From Mycteria americana (Eukaryota > Chordata > Aves > Ciconiiformes > Ciconiidae): a DNA stretch of 64,000 bases. Positions within the stretch are counted from its first letter, which is position 1. Each line of letters begins with the position of its first letter. The notes under the pieces were generated by a model. It ran no database searches and was not told the origin of the DNA. It saw only the letters and a program-made list of their open reading frames with translations. Positions 14,202-27,100 of this stretch are shown in pieces. Both the position numbers and the translations under genes were made by a program. The stretch covers positions 150,397,519 to 150,461,518 of the forward strand of contig NC_134366.1 in NCBI RefSeq assembly GCF_035582795.1. The letters are read 5' to 3'.

Positions 14202-15094
14202 CTGCACTGACACTCTCTGCAACCCCATAACGAACCAGGTTGAGGAGCTAAACCAACACCCAATTATTTGCATTTTCCAGTGCTGGTTTTCTGCTAAGTT
14301 GGCTTCCTGGTCCCATTCCCTGTGAGAGGGCAAGGGACATCCCACTGCAGTGGTGCTGAGCCTCTGCATCCTTGGGGTGACCCCAGGCCACCAGGCTATG
14401 CAGACACCTGCAGAGCTCTGGGATCCTGCTTCTGCAGCCTCTCACTCTGCATGCAGACCAGTGCACCTACCAGTAAATCTCAAGGGCAGGAGGACTAACT
14501 CCAATCTAGAGAAAACCAGACAAAACTGTATGGCGACTGACAGTAGCTCATTCCCACCAGCAGCTCCCCCTGCACCAGAAGCCCTGGGTTGTCCTCAGTC
14601 CACACCAGAAACCCTCATCAGCATGCTACGAAGTCACAGATTTTGGGTGCTGTACAGCTGCTTAGCCCTTCTGCAGGTTTTGTTAATTCTTGCTTCCAGT
14701 CTTTCTCCCTCCTCTATTTGTGCTTTTCAGGCAGTAAAAGGAAACATCTCAGTTTCCAAGATGCAGAGGGATATAAAAATAGGAAGAGGCCAATGTTCTC
14801 TCCTAGATAATCTGGCAGGGTCAGGAAGGATTTCCCAGCAGCAGTGTCAGGATTTTCTGCTGTGAGAGAAATGTGGAGCTTTGATGGGTCAAGTGAAGAT
14901 GAAAGCCACCTTTATGAAGGTTCAGGACAAAAAAAAAGGACATTTGGGCTCAGTACACAAGCATTTTCAAACTATGATAAGCTGATTTGTACCATAAACT
15001 GAGTAATCATAGAATTATAAAATGGTTTGGGTTGGAAGGGACCTTAAAGATCATCTAGTTCCAAGCCCCCTGCCATGGGCAGGGACGCCTTCCA

Positions 15095-16279
15095 CTAGAC
15101 CAGGTTGCTCAAAGCCCCATCCAACCTGGCCTTGAACACTTCCAGGGATGGGGCATCCACAGCTTCCCTGGGCAACCTGTTCCAGTGCCTCACCACCCTC
15201 ACAGTGAAGAATTTCTTCCTTATATCTAATCTAAATCTACCTTCTCTCAGTTTAAAGCCATTACCCCTTGTCCTATCACTACATGCCCTTGTAAAAAGTC
15301 CCTTTCCAGCTTTCTTATAGGCCCCCTTCAGGTACTGGAAGGCTGCTAGAAGGTGTCCCCAGAGCCTTCTCTTCTCCAGGCTGAACAACCCCAACTCTCT
15401 CAGCCTGTCTTCACAGGAGAGGTGCTCCAGCCCTCGGATCATCTTTGTGGCTCTCCTCTGGACTTGCTCCAACAGGTCCATGTCCTTCTTATGTTGGGGG
15501 CCCCAGAGCCGAATGCAGTACTCCAGGCGGGGTCTCACGAGAGTGGAGTAGAGGAGGAGAATCACCTCCCTCGACCTGCTGGCCACACTTCTTTTGATGC
15601 AGCCCAGGATATGGTTGGCTTTCTGGGCTGCAAGCGCACATTTCCGCGTCATGATGAGCCTCTCATCGACCGACACCCCCAAGCCCTTCTCCTCAGGGCT
15701 GCTCTCCATCCATTCTCTGCCCAGCCTGTATTTGTGCTTGGGATTGCCTCGACCCACGTGCAGGACCTTGCACTTGGCCTTGCTGAACTTCATGAGGTTT
15801 GCACGGGACCACCTCTCTAGGCTGTCAAGGTCCCTCTGGATGGCATTCTTTCTCTCCAGCGTGTCAACCGCACCACACAGCTTGGTGTCATTGGCAAACT
15901 TGCTGAGGGTGCACTCACTCCCACTGTCCGTGTCGCTGACAAAGATGTTAAACAGCACCGGTCCCAATACCGACCCCTGAGGAACACCACTTGTCACTGG
16001 TCTCCACTTGGACATCAAACTGTTGACTGCAGCTCTTTAAGTGTGACCATTCAGCCAATTCCTTATGCACCAACTGGTCCATCCATCAAATCCATGTCTC
16101 TCCAATTTAGAGACAAGGATCTCGTGCGGGACAGTGTCAAATGCCTCGCACAAGTCCAGGTAGATGGCATCAGTTGCTCTTCCCTTATCCATCAATGCTG
16201 TAACCCCGTCGTAGAAGGCCACCAAATTTGTCAGGCACGATTTGCCTTTAGTGAAGCCATGTTGGCTGTCACCAATCAC
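15095..16279 (-). pseudogene. CR1 ORF2 fragment: reverse transcriptase and C-terminus
   Basis: Two open blocks in the same frame (16,279-16,037 and 16,018-15,095) are separated by a stop. The upstream block has '[17 protein letters not shown]', the RT motif that normally reads YLDFSKAFDTV. The downstream block has '[18 protein letters not shown]', then the catalytic box as FAND in place of the expected FADD, and the '[20 protein letters not shown]' thumb-like region. The Asp-to-Asn change in the catalytic pair would inactivate the enzyme even without the stop. The C-terminus ends at 'LDGALSNLV', as is typical for CR1 ORF2. Confidence 0.9.
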
Positions 16280-17073
16280 CTATTTCCCATGCACCTTAGC
16301 ACAGTTTCCAGGAGGGTCTGCTCCATGATCTTGCTGGGCACAAAGGTGAGACTGACTGGCCTGTAGTTCCCCGGATCTTCCTTTTTTCCCTTTTTAAAAA
16401 TGGGGGTTATATTTCCCCTTTTCCAGTCAGTGGGAACTTCACCAGACTGCCACGACTCCTCAAATATGATGGGTAGTGGCTTAGCAACTTCATCCACCAG
16501 TTCCTTCAGGACCCATGGATGCATCTCATCAGGTCCCATGGACTTGTGCACCTTCAAGTGCCTTAGATGGTCTCGAACCTGATCTTCTCCTACAGTGGGT
16601 GGTTCTTCATTCTCACAGTCCCTCCCTTTGTCTTCTGTGACTTGGGCAGTGTGGCTTGAGCACTTGCTAGTGAAGACTGAGGCAAAAAAGTCATTGAGTA
16701 CCTCAGCCTTCTCCATATCCCGGGTAACCAGGTCTCCCATTTCCTTCTGGAGAGGGCCCACATTTTCCCTAGTCTTCCTTTTATCACTGATATACCTATA
16801 GAAGCTTTTCTTGTTGCCCTTGACGTCCCTGGACAGACTTAATTCTATCAGGGCTTTAGCTTTCCTAACCTGGCTGCTCAAACAATTTCTCTGTATTCCT
16901 CCCAGGCTACCTGTCCTTGCTTCCACCCTCTGTAGACTTCCTTTTTGTGTTTGAGTTTGTCCAGGAGCTCCTTGTTCATCCATGCAGGCCACCTGGCATT
17001 TTTGCCTGACTTCCTCTTTGATGGGATGCATCACTCCTGAGCTTGGAGGAGGTGATCCTTGAATATTAACCAT
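16276..17073 (-). pseudogene. CR1 ORF2 fragment: linker and N-terminal RT part
   Basis: A 265-codon frame shifted relative to both neighbours. It contains '[19 protein letters not shown]', '[18 protein letters not shown]', '[19 protein letters not shown]' and '[20 protein letters not shown]', the conserved run-up to the RT palm in CR1 ORF2. The frame changes at about 16,276 and 17,040-17,070 show at least two indels since insertion. Confidence 0.9.
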
Positions 17074-18029
17074 CTTTCCTGGGCCCCTCTTCTCTCCAGG
17101 GCTCTATCCCATGGTACTCTACCAAAAAGATCCCTGAAGAGGCCAAAGTCTGCTCTCCTGAATTCCAGGGTAGTGAGCTTGCTGTGCACCCTCCTGGCTG
17201 CCCTAAGGATCTTGAACTCCACCATTTCATGGTCACTGCAGCCAAGGCTGCCCTTGAGCTTCACATTCCCCACCAGCCCCTCCTTGTTGGTGAGAACGAG
17301 GTCCAGCATAGCACCTCTCCTTTTTGGCTCCCCTATCACTTGGAGAAGGAAGTTATCATCAACGCATTCCAGGAACCTCCTGGATTGCTTATGCCCTGCT
17401 GTGTTGGCCCTCCAACAGATATCACGGTGGCTGAAGTCCCCCATGAGGACCAGAGCTTGTGAATGTGCGGCTGCTCCTATCTGTCTATAGAGGGCCTCAT
17501 CCACTCGGTCTTCCTGGTCAGGTGGCCTGTAGGAGACCCCCACTATAATGTCACCTGTCCCTGCCCTCCCTTTAATCCTGACCCATAAACTTTTGGTTGC
17601 CTCCTCACCCATCCCCAGGTGGAGCTCCATGCACTCCAGCTGGTCATTGACATATAGGGTGACACCTCCTCCTCATCTCCCCTGCCTGTCCTTCCTAAAG
17701 AGTCAGTATCCTTCCATTCCAACACTCCAGTCATAGGAGCCATCCCACCACATCTCCGTGATGCCGATAAGAACGCAGCCCTGCAGGCGTGCGCACGTCC
17801 CTAACTCCTCTTGTTTATTCCCCATGCTATGTGTGTTTGCATAGAGGCATTTAAGCTGGGCCCCCAATGAAGCTGACTTACTGGCTGGAGTGGCTGGAAT
17901 TCCTTTGTGCTGCTCTTCAGGTGCTCTGCTGCTGACCTGTGATCCTTCTCCAGGCTCTGGGCATCTATTGCTGGCACTGGCATCAAACTGGTAGGAGTGG
18001 GATGGATTGAGGTTCCCCTCCCCCAGCAA
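17031..18029 (-). pseudogene. CR1 ORF2 fragment: AP-like endonuclease domain
   Basis: Two blocks in one frame (18,029-17,703 and 17,630-17,031) form an apurinic-like endonuclease domain. Visible motifs are 'LKCLYANTHSMGNKQEEL' (N-terminal strand), 'ITEMWWD' (metal-binding Glu), 'GVSYRPP', 'LMGDFSHRDICW' and 'CSDHEMVEF' (catalytic SDH). The Asn expected after GDF is Ser, so this domain also looks damaged. Stops lie between the blocks. Confidence 0.9.
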
Positions 18030-18403
18030 CTTTACATTAAAGCCCTCTTCACCAGCTTGGCAAGCCTAATACTGCTGTTGTGCTTGTGACCCAGGATCCT
18101 TCTGAAGGATCTCTTTCTTCACTGCATGGGGTGCTGAGATGACTCTTTGTTATAAGTTCTTCCAGAAAGAAAGCGTGATGGCAGCAACAGCTTACCAGGG
18201 GTAAATGTTGTGGGCCCAGACACTTAAGAGGTCTTGAGTCATGTATACACAGCTATAGAAACTTAAGAATATGGTTGTAGCAGGCCCTGCAGCAACACAG
18301 CTAGATGCTGCCCCTGCCCCTAAGAGACTTACAACCTAATCTGAGACGAGACCAAATGGAAAGGGAGAACGGGAAAACACCAAATAATAAGAGCAAATAG
18401 TTA

Positions 18404-19044
18404 TACTGTGTTGTAGTTTAACTCCAGCTGGCAACTAAGCCCCACACAGCCACTCGCTCACTCCCCCCAGGTGGGAAGGGGGAGAGAATCAGAAGGGTGA
18501 AAGTGAGAAAACTCATGGGTTGAGATAAAGACAGTTTAATAGGGAAAGCAAAAGCCACGCACGCAAGCAAAGCAAAACAAGGAATTCATTCACTCCTTCC
18601 CATGGGCAGGCAGGTGTTCAGCCATCTCCAGGAAACCAGGGTTCCATCACGCCTAACAGTGACTTGGGAAGACAAACACCATCACCATCACGCCTAACAG
18701 TGACTTGGGAAGACAAACACCATCACTCTGAACATCCCCCCCTTCCTTCTTCTTCCCCCAGCTTTATATGCTGAGCATGACGCCATATGGTGTGGAATAG
18801 CCCTTTGGTCAGTTGGGGTCAGCTGTCCCAGCTGTGTCCCCCCCCAGCTTCTTGTGCACCCCCAGCCCACTCGCTGGTGGGGTGGGGTGAGGAGCAGAAA
18901 AGGCCTTGACTCTGTGTAAGCACTGCTCAGCTGTAACCAGAACATCCCTGTGTTATCAACACTGTTTTCAGCACAAATCCAAAACACAGCCCCGTACTAG
19001 CTACTGTGGAGAAAATTAACTCTCTCCCAGCCAAAACCAGCACA
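18404..19044 (-). mobile_element. Solo LTR of an avian endogenous retrovirus (copy 1)
   Basis: The element is about 640 bp and nearly identical to the copy at 28,391-28,985. Read on the minus strand it begins TGTGCTGGTTTTGGCTGGG. Next come a GGCGTCATG CRE/AP-1-like site, a TATA box (TATAAA, complement of 18,763-18,768) and an ATTAAA polyadenylation signal (complement of 18,535-18,540), so it is transcriptionally oriented to the left. No retroviral gag, pol or env frame flanks it. The open frame inside it is LTR sequence and not a gene. Boundaries are accurate to a few bases; no clean target-site duplication is visible. The family name (ERVK- or ERVL-like) was not determined. Confidence 0.85.
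18645..18726. repeat. Exact 41-bp tandem duplication inside LTR copy 1
   Basis: Positions 18,645-18,685 are repeated without mismatch at 18,686-18,726. Each unit starts and ends with CATCAC, suggesting slippage or microhomology-mediated duplication. LTR copy 2 has the unit once. The duplicated segment lies downstream of the TATA box on the LTR's own strand, so it lengthens the R/U5 side. Confidence 0.95.
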
Positions 19045-21240
19045 TGTATTAAATAAAAGCAGCTAACGTCTTAAAGGTGCAAACAAGATTAAACATTAAG
19101 AAACACTTTATAAAGGTATGGACAACCTGGGAAAGATTGCTTGGAGAGAAAGAGTGTTTCATCCAGTTCCATGATTCTGCAGATTTGTATAATTCCCAGC
19201 TGTCCCAGAGGTTTCACATCTGACATACTCCTTCAAAGAGAGTGTAAAAGAGAAGAGTAGTTTCTTGCAAATCAATTCAGAAAATACAAAGGGGCACCTT
19301 TAAGGGGCACACAGCAAACAGGCAGCCACAGCGGAGTGGATGGCTGAAGGAAGAGCAGTGTTACAAGAAACTCAGTTACGAAGTGCTTTCACAGAAAATT
19401 TACATGCAGTGACACCCAACAGGAACAAGTTTTACAAATCTGTTTTCATGCTCTGCATTTATATTTAGGGCTGATTTAAGCATTTATTTCCATCATAGCA
19501 GTTGTAGTACAAATTCATTCACATAGTTTGGTTCTGACTGTTCTATTTTGATTTATTAAAAAACCCACCGTAATGAATGAGAAGTAGCCATCTATCTTCT
19601 TTAAACACCTTTCTGTACTGTGAACTCTGAGTGCTTCACAGTTATACTCACAGCCCTATCCATTAAGAAAATGCTGCTATCCTCAGTACTGTGAGAAACC
19701 GAGTTACTGATAGAGACAGACCTTTGAAGTTTTGAGGTACCTATCTCCCAATGAAAGGGAATGTGGGTGTCTGATGATCAAAGTGCTTTGCAGCATGGCT
19801 GAGAAAATTGAGCCTGCCTCTTTGCACCCTCAGATATTGTAGCAAGAGTGGCAGCCTTCCTGCGAGCACTCAGCTGGATTCGAATTGCATTGTTCATACT
19901 ATGTGTTGAGTCATAAGAGGGTTCAGACTATCCTTTCTCCATCCTTCCTTGCTTCCGTGTACACCCAACCTGGGAAATATTGTACATTAAGTTCCAGCAA
20001 TGTGGGGATATAGGAACTTTGTGCTTTGGAGATCCCATGCCTCAATAAACTGCCCAGGACATGACCAAATTCCAAGATAGTATAAACAACTTTAGGTAAA
20101 GTAATGCTGATTATAATCCCACGGTGAAACTGCCAGCAGTGCTAAATCAGATTTAAACTTCAATAGTTCCTCTTACTTCCTGCTATTGTCCTGCTATATT
20201 CCTTCATGCTTTGGTCTGTATAGATGCATAGAGGTGAAATGATACATGTTCTAGATACACCACTATTTATGTCACATTTGGTTTATACATTTTGATTCAA
20301 GAAGAAAGAAAAATTATGTCTCCTAAGGTCGAGATTCTAATGAGAGGATTTTTTGTTTCACTTGATGCATAAAAGCATTTATGTTTCAGCCTCCCAGCAC
20401 CTACAGCAATGAACAGGGCAGAAGGAAAGAGAAGCAGAAGCATTTAGTCAGTCAGTCTTTATCTTTTTCCCCACTTTCGTCTTTCTCTCCTTCCAGATGC
20501 ATGAAAGGGGAAGAGCACACAACAATTAGCTCTTAACAAACCAGACTAAAACCCAAGCAAATCTCCTGATTCTTAGCAGGGCAATGACACAGCAGCACAG
20601 TAGGTTTAGAAGAATGAGTGATAATATTTCGCAAATAAGTATACACGCTCTTGAGACACCTATTTATGACCAAGTGTCATTTGCTTCCTATTCTTGATAG
20701 AAATTGTATCACACAAGAACTTGTATCATGCAAGAAGACCTACAGTGCGTTCACTGCCACTTAGGTCCCCCATCTGACTGCACAGATAATTTAGAAAGAC
20801 TAAATTCTAAATTCTAAATACTAAATTCTTCTTATTCGTGTTTGAAGTCTAACAGTCCAATGTTACATACTGATGTAGCTGCTACTAAACACTTCATGCT
20901 GTATTTCACACTGGCATGAAAGCTAGACTTTGCAAAGTGTTACATTTTTCTCCTGGACATACTTATCCCTGTTAGTTATGAAGTAGGAGACACCAAGACT
21001 TGCTAGTGGACAATTTCAATACTTAACCTCTGGCATACACCTCGTAGGAAATTCCCTTAATTCAGAAACAAATTCTGAAACTCTTATTCAGATTAAACTG
21101 CCTTCAACATAAATAGTTGGTGTGTCACTCAAGTTTATGCTGGATAACCAATGGAGAAATGGTCTTACAATCTCTTTGTGATACCTTCTGCTGTATGGAA
21201 TGGCTTCAACATTAAGTGTGGGTAAAACTCCTACTGACAT

Positions 21241-21281
21241 AGTAATAATATCAATAGTAATAATAGTAATAATATCAATAA
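21241..21281. repeat. AT-rich imperfect trinucleotide/hexanucleotide repeat
   Basis: The 16-mer AGTAATAATATCAATA occurs at 21,241-21,256 and again at 21,265-21,280, joined by GTAATAAT. This is an imperfect (TAA/TAG)n microsatellite. Confidence 0.75.
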
Positions 21282-24100
21282 AGCGTCATCTGGCATTATC
21301 TAGTTTTGCCAAGAGACTTGCTATCATAATAAAGAAATTAAAGACCTGTTTATTTCTACGTGTTCATGGAGCATTTCAACTTATATTCACAGAACCACAT
21401 TAAGCAGCTATGTAACATTTCCCACTAAGAGTGAAGATGCTGCCTGGGAATGACACCTGTCCTGGCATAAGCTGATCATTCTCTAAAGAGTGTTTCACTG
21501 AAGAAAAGATCAGAAACAGGACTGAAGAAAATATAAAATAGAATACTGGAAACAAATGGCCTCTAGAGTACCATATAATCAAAAGAACCCAGCCAGCTAG
21601 AAAAAAAGAAACCCAGCTCCCAAGCAAAAGAAGTTACAAAATTCATTAGTTTCCTTTGCATACCATTTTTAGGTTACCAAGGAAGAATAGTTTTGGTCTT
21701 CTCAGCTACATGGCTAATGAATAAAAGCCTAGATGCTATAACATCTCCCATGTGGCAGCTTGGGAGCTTTGATTCAGAAAGTGCCAAAGACAAATTAGTA
21801 TGGAAAGCAAATTTGATATAATTCATATAGAAGATGGTCTTTCATACTGCAGCTCAGATCTGGAAAATAATTCAGGGTCTGCAAGAGAGGTCACTGAATT
21901 GTGACTGTTTGCAAATATCAAGCTATTTCCTACTATTTCCTTTGCCTTGTCTTTCCCCAGTTGGAACATTTTTCTTAAGCAGTGGACAAATAATAATAGA
22001 ATGAAGCACATAGCAGTGAAATTAGAGCTCTCCATCACCTAGTGTATTTTGTGCTTCTTACACCAGGAGGTGAACTTTACTGTAACTTCTCTGACTCTGA
22101 ATTTATATAAAGGATAGAGGGAACTAACAAGTCCAGTAGGATGAATGGCAGTAAAAATAGAGCCGATTTCAAGATTTACTGTGAAGTGCATCAGGGCTTT
22201 AAACTTGCTATATATTGGCCAGTCTTATATGAGTTGCTCCTGTTAAAAAATGCCCAATTGCCTTCTGGTCTGAAAGAATTCTGACTCATTAATTCACATT
22301 ATCAGAGGCAATTCATGTGATTCAGGAAATATTAGTACTCAAATGCCATAAGAGAACAGTTTCCCTTATTTTTGAACAGCTAGATCACTTATCATTACTT
22401 CACTTAAATATATTTTCCAAAAAGACTTTAGTAATGAAAGCATAACAGAAGATAAGCATACATCTAGGAATTCTGTACTAACTAAAACCATAAGAAACGA
22501 GGCAAACTTTAGTCATGCTACCCGAGATCTTTTTGAAACACATATATCTTGAGGACCGGTTATTCAGGTTTTAGCTCCTGCTTTTATTGATGTTGCAGGT
22601 CCCACAGCAGCCGGACTGCTCTGAACGACAGGATTACATTGGATAAGCAATATCTGCCATCTGCTGGAAGGATATTTTCTAGCACTGATGAGGCTGGTGT
22701 CATTTGATTAGGTGGCCAAATACAGGAAAATGGAACTAACAGCATTCTAGAAGAAGTTGAGAAATTGAAACTTAATCTGCAACATAATGAAGACCTTCAC
22801 ATGCTGTTTACCAGCAGAGAAATGAGTCACGGAAGAGAAATGTTACAGAGCGACCTAATGGAAGAGGACTAGAGACTTGATCTAAGTCCTAATCCACTTT
22901 TCTGTACAGTATCCCACACTGTTCTCATTTTAGATCGTAAACCCCACTAAAAACATTTTTGTATTCACAGCATTTCGACAGAACAATCTTCCTTCATCCA
23001 CTCGGCAATTATTTGCCAGAAACATAGAATACAGCAATACTGCGCATTCAAACAGAAAAGGGTCTCAGTCTTCTCTCCCTATTTTACACAAGAAGTAAAG
23101 CATTTAAGTTAACCTTGATGATAAAACATTTTAAAAAGGGAATCAAACTCAGTGTTCCCATAATGGTATTATTGATATAGATGGCTACTGTTACACACAT
23201 ATACATTACATACAGATATACTTTCACATTAAATATCTTCGGGATTTTGACAGAACACTGTTATTTGGCTGTGCTTCATAATGCCTTTGAAAGTATTCCA
23301 TTAGGCTTCAAATTCATATTTCCGTGATGTGAATGAATGGAGCGAAATGTTATAATCACCCTCTGAGCTAAAAGAAATTGCAGATTGCCTTTGCTACTCT
23401 TAGAGCAGTAGTACGCTACCTGATTTGGTTAATACATTAGTGTGTTGTAGTTAGATTGGTAGCATTAACTATTATGACAATTATCCAGCACTTCCGAACC
23501 CAAAGCCCTGTTATCAGCTGCATATAATTTTGCCACACGTGAATGGTCCAGTCTGGAATTTTCCATGCTGGATGTTTGCCTCCGGACAATTTTCTAGAAA
23601 ATTTCAGTCAAAAGCTTTCAGCTGTTTCTGAAAACATAACTAAGAAAAAAAGAGACATTGTTTTGACCACGTTAAAAAATTCTGGCAGGCCTTTCTTTAA
23701 ATAGCTTTAATATATTCATCCTTTGGTACAGGGACTTCCCGTTTGCAAGCTGGGTGGCCTATTTATCAAAGATGAACTTCTTGCTATCCTCATGAAATTT
23801 TACCAGTATTTGGCCACATTATAGACCTTAGAGCCTGTGCGTAACAGATGTTTTCAGTAGAGACCCCAATTTTGAATTAAACTCTCCTAGAGTCCATCCA
23901 CCCGAGCAGGCTCCAGCCTCCAGGCTGCATACCACTTTCTCCACGTTTCTGGCTCCGAGCTGTTGTCGTTGCTGGATGAAGTCTGGGTGTGTGATCTGAG
24001 AGCAAGGATGCATGTTCAACAGTCACAACACTGGGTCTTGGTGGTATGGGAGAGAGAAAAGGGGAGCTGCTCAGGACGGGAATGCTGTGGTGAGTGTGGG

Positions 24101-24173
24101 TGGTATGGTATGGTATGGTATGGTATGGTATGGTATGGTATGGTATGGTATGGTATGGTATGGTATGGTATGG
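24101..24173. repeat. (TGGTA)14 perfect pentanucleotide microsatellite
   Basis: Fourteen uninterrupted TGGTA units plus TGG, 73 bp with no substitution. Because five is coprime to three, every frame is open and repeats five residues (for example MVWYG). The reverse strand is equally open. The open frames across it (about 23,877-24,357) are a product of this and not genes. Confidence 0.97.
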
Positions 24174-27100
24174 AAGCTGCAGCATGAGAAAGGAAAGCTG
24201 GAATGGGCTGACAAGGTGCTGAGAGCAGTGGGATGGGAATAATTGAGAGGAAAGAAAATGCTGGGGTGGGTAGCTTAGGATCTAGTTTAAGAAGGGATTG
24301 AGATGAAGATCTAGAGGAGTCTGAGAGTGAACAAATAGGTTGGTAGGAAGGAGGCATGAAAGGGAGACGGGTTTAGTGATCAGATATGGTGGAAATGGTG
24401 GGAAATGTCTAGGAAAAGACACTAGAACAAGAAGCTGAGAACAGATGACAAATCTAAAGAAAGAGGTTGGAAATCATTGTGAATGGGGAAGCTGAGGAAG
24501 AAAGACTAGCTGAGGAGTTAGGGAGAAGAAACAGTATGGGTAAGCCAAGCATGGAAATGTGAGCTGAGGAATGCAAAGTGGCCAGTCAAGGAGATAGGGT
24601 GGGAGTAGAGCTAGGATTTAGTTGGATCAGAGATTAGTACTGGCTTGAGAAGTCTGTCAGACTGAGTATCCCCAGCCATCATTTATTCCAAGACTCCTTG
24701 AGCAATATGGTACATATGTCTCAGTGGACTATGTACTAGGCATGGGCTGTAGGCTGGGCATCCCCAAATGATGTCATTACACACTTTCTTCTCCTCCTGT
24801 TTCATTCACTGATCTGCTCTGATGATGCATTTACTACTAGTGTAGTAAAGGAAATTGTGGTTTTCGCTGGCCAAGATGTGCTGTGAGCAGAGGTGGCTGA
24901 AGTCTTTCATTTCAGTAAACATACCACCTATCAAAGACAGTATGGTTTTTACTTGGTTTTATCACTTCCTTCAGAAAGGTTGTGCATGTCTGTGTATGCA
25001 TGCATTTCTTTTAGGTTACCTTTTCCTCACAGAGTGGGAGGGAGGTATGAAGGAGGAGACACAGGGATCTATGACTTCAACCTACTGTAAAGGTGCCTCC
25101 CTCATTCTTGCATGCTGCTTTAAAAATGGACCTCAAGTATTTTCATGCTGCTTCTGGTATGAAGAGAGCTGAAAAGCATAAGCTCATGTTCAGAGTCAGC
25201 ACACTGAGAACCACAGGCTGGAGAGGCCAAGATGCGTGGGCAGAGCTGTGGGCAGCTGGCAGTGAGCACCAATGGTTGACTGGAAGTTGCTGCATTTCTT
25301 GCACTGGGTCATGTGAAGATCCCACTGTGTCCCTGGCCATGCACTAATTTTGTTGAGAAACCTAATCTCAAGAATTCCCCACCAGTTTATTCATAATTTT
25401 TGAAGACCACATTGGTCTCAGGGGCACTCTACTGATAGACAGTTAGTAACCCGTTATTTTTAGATTTTCATAATCATGGTTAGAAGTTATTTTGTGACTT
25501 CAGCAACAAACAAGATGCTGTCTTCTCCTGCGACTGAGGAGCAGGGGGAGAAGTAATGCAGAGACAAACAGAAGTTTTGTCCCTGTCCACTGAAGACTGT
25601 AGTGAAAATGCCCATTTCCATGAGAGCAAGAGGAAATATAAAATACATATGAGACTAGGAGAAACTTAGTCATGTGTATAACATTATGGATGAGTGGATT
25701 TAGAATAGGTACTGACTCATTGCTCCCTGAAAAACTGCATATAAAATCTCTAACATTCTGTAAAAACGTGTGTTTTGCTAACTAGCAAAAAAAAAGGAAA
25801 AAGGATCCAAATATTTAAATATTTCATGTGTATCTGGAGTATAATTTTAAGAGAGCCTTCCTAAAGCTTCCACAACTGATCTTTAGTCTCTTTAGACTGG
25901 ATTTAGAACAAACATGAAAGAACCCATGTTATTCAGTGACAGACAAGGAAGGCTTTTAAACTAAGTGGGTGATGTGTGTACTTAAAGGCTTCCATTGCTC
26001 TCTGGTGGCAAAGGTTCCCAGGCACCAAACCTTTCCTGAGTGGTCAAAAACAGAGGTTTTTTCAGCCTCCTCTAAATTCTAAGCTATTTCCTTTCATCTT
26101 TCTCCATCCACCCTTGCCTGTCCCTGTCTTGGGTTCATGTGAGTGCAAAGAGAGTCCTGTGGTATTGCTGCCTAGTACCCAGAAAAAGCTGTGCTGCGCA
26201 ATAGCTGCTCTGTCTTATGTGCTGCAGCTAATTAGTGTCAGGAGGAACAAAATCAGAAAGAAAAAAAATGACATCTTGAAAACATTCTTTCTTTTTTTTT
26301 AGGATCAAAAAATTATTTCACTCTCCTGGGCTGGCGTCAGGAAGACAGAATCCAAATCATGTAAATACACTTCAAACGTGGGGTGATGTATTTATTCCCC
26401 ATGCACAAAATTTCTCCCTCCCCCTCTTAGCTGGCAACATTGAGGCAGAGCTAAAAAAAATCTTTTGAGACTCACTTGGAACTTGCTGCTGCCTCTCTGT
26501 AGCCCAGTTTCTGGATGGGCTTAAATTCACAGGCACATGCTAATACAAAGCCCCATATTGAGCTCAGTGGGATCATTTGTGACACTTTTCTTTCTTGATA
26601 TGATTTCAAGGTTTTGGCAAGTCTTTACACCTCTCCATTAAGAAGAATTTCAGTTCCTTAGTCTCTGAGTAATTTGTCTTTGTTTTAAACTCCTCCCACT
26701 TGTTATCATAAGGCCAAATTTCCAAAGCTGCTAAAGTTAGGAGAGAGGCACAAAAGGGGCAAGGGCATGGCAAACATTTCTGGAAGAGGGCACCAAGCAC
26801 CTGTGTGGAGGACTGACTGTATCTGCACAGGATTCAAGCTTTCTGCATGCTGTGCCTGTGACCAAGGATAACATGACCAAAGATTGTATGTTTAATAAAC
26901 ACTTTTGAACCAAGTTGAGGGGATAGGAGATACCTACCAAGCTTTATCGTAAAGAAAGTAAGGTCTCAGGGACAGGAACTGCCTTTTTGTTCTGTTTGTA
27001 CACTACATGTCTCAGTGGGTTCCTCAAGGGAACTCACTGTGCAATACAAATATAAGCAGGTGAAGAACTTGGATGATCCAAGGATCACTTAAGCAGTTAA

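Larger units (their letters stand above)
1911..15007. other. Intergenic sequence, no gene seen
   Basis: About 13 kb with no exon I can support. The open frames are at most 171 codons (14,350-14,865, +) and show no recognisable family. It contains small microsatellites and one hairpin, listed separately. Distant or regulatory elements would need cross-species conservation to detect. Confidence 0.5.
15008..18060 (-). mobile_element. Long CR1 LINE copy, 5'-truncated, inactive
   Basis: On the minus strand this reads 5' to 3' as the end of a leader or ORF1 region, endonuclease, linker, reverse transcriptase and C-terminal domain of CR1 ORF2, then the 3' UTR. It ends at the octamer ATTCTATG (complement of 15,008-15,015). 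About 3 kb is kept of a full-length element of roughly 4.5 kb, so the 5' end is missing. The exact left end of the element (right in this window) is uncertain and lies between about 18,030 and 18,130. ORF2 is split over three reading frames with stops between 16,019-16,036 and 17,631-17,702, so it cannot encode an intact protein. The 3' UTR matches the copy at 1,500-1,910 in layout. Confidence 0.93.

Noticed and set aside
14350-14865. 171-codon + strand frame
   Set aside because: No recognisable domain or signal, no Kozak support, a minus-strand frame overlaps its start, and composition follows the local C-rich sequence.
15105-17490. Plus-strand open frames of 60-155 codons across the CR1 element
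   Set aside because: They are shadows of the minus-strand CR1 ORF2.
18694-18987. 97-codon minus-strand frame, repeated at 28,635-28,928
   Set aside because: It lies wholly inside the two LTR copies across the promoter region. Its recurrence reflects repeat identity and not a gene family.
23877-24357. Open frames with MVWYG or HTIPY repeats
   Set aside because: They are translations of the (TGGTA)14 microsatellite and its complement, open by arithmetic and not by selection.
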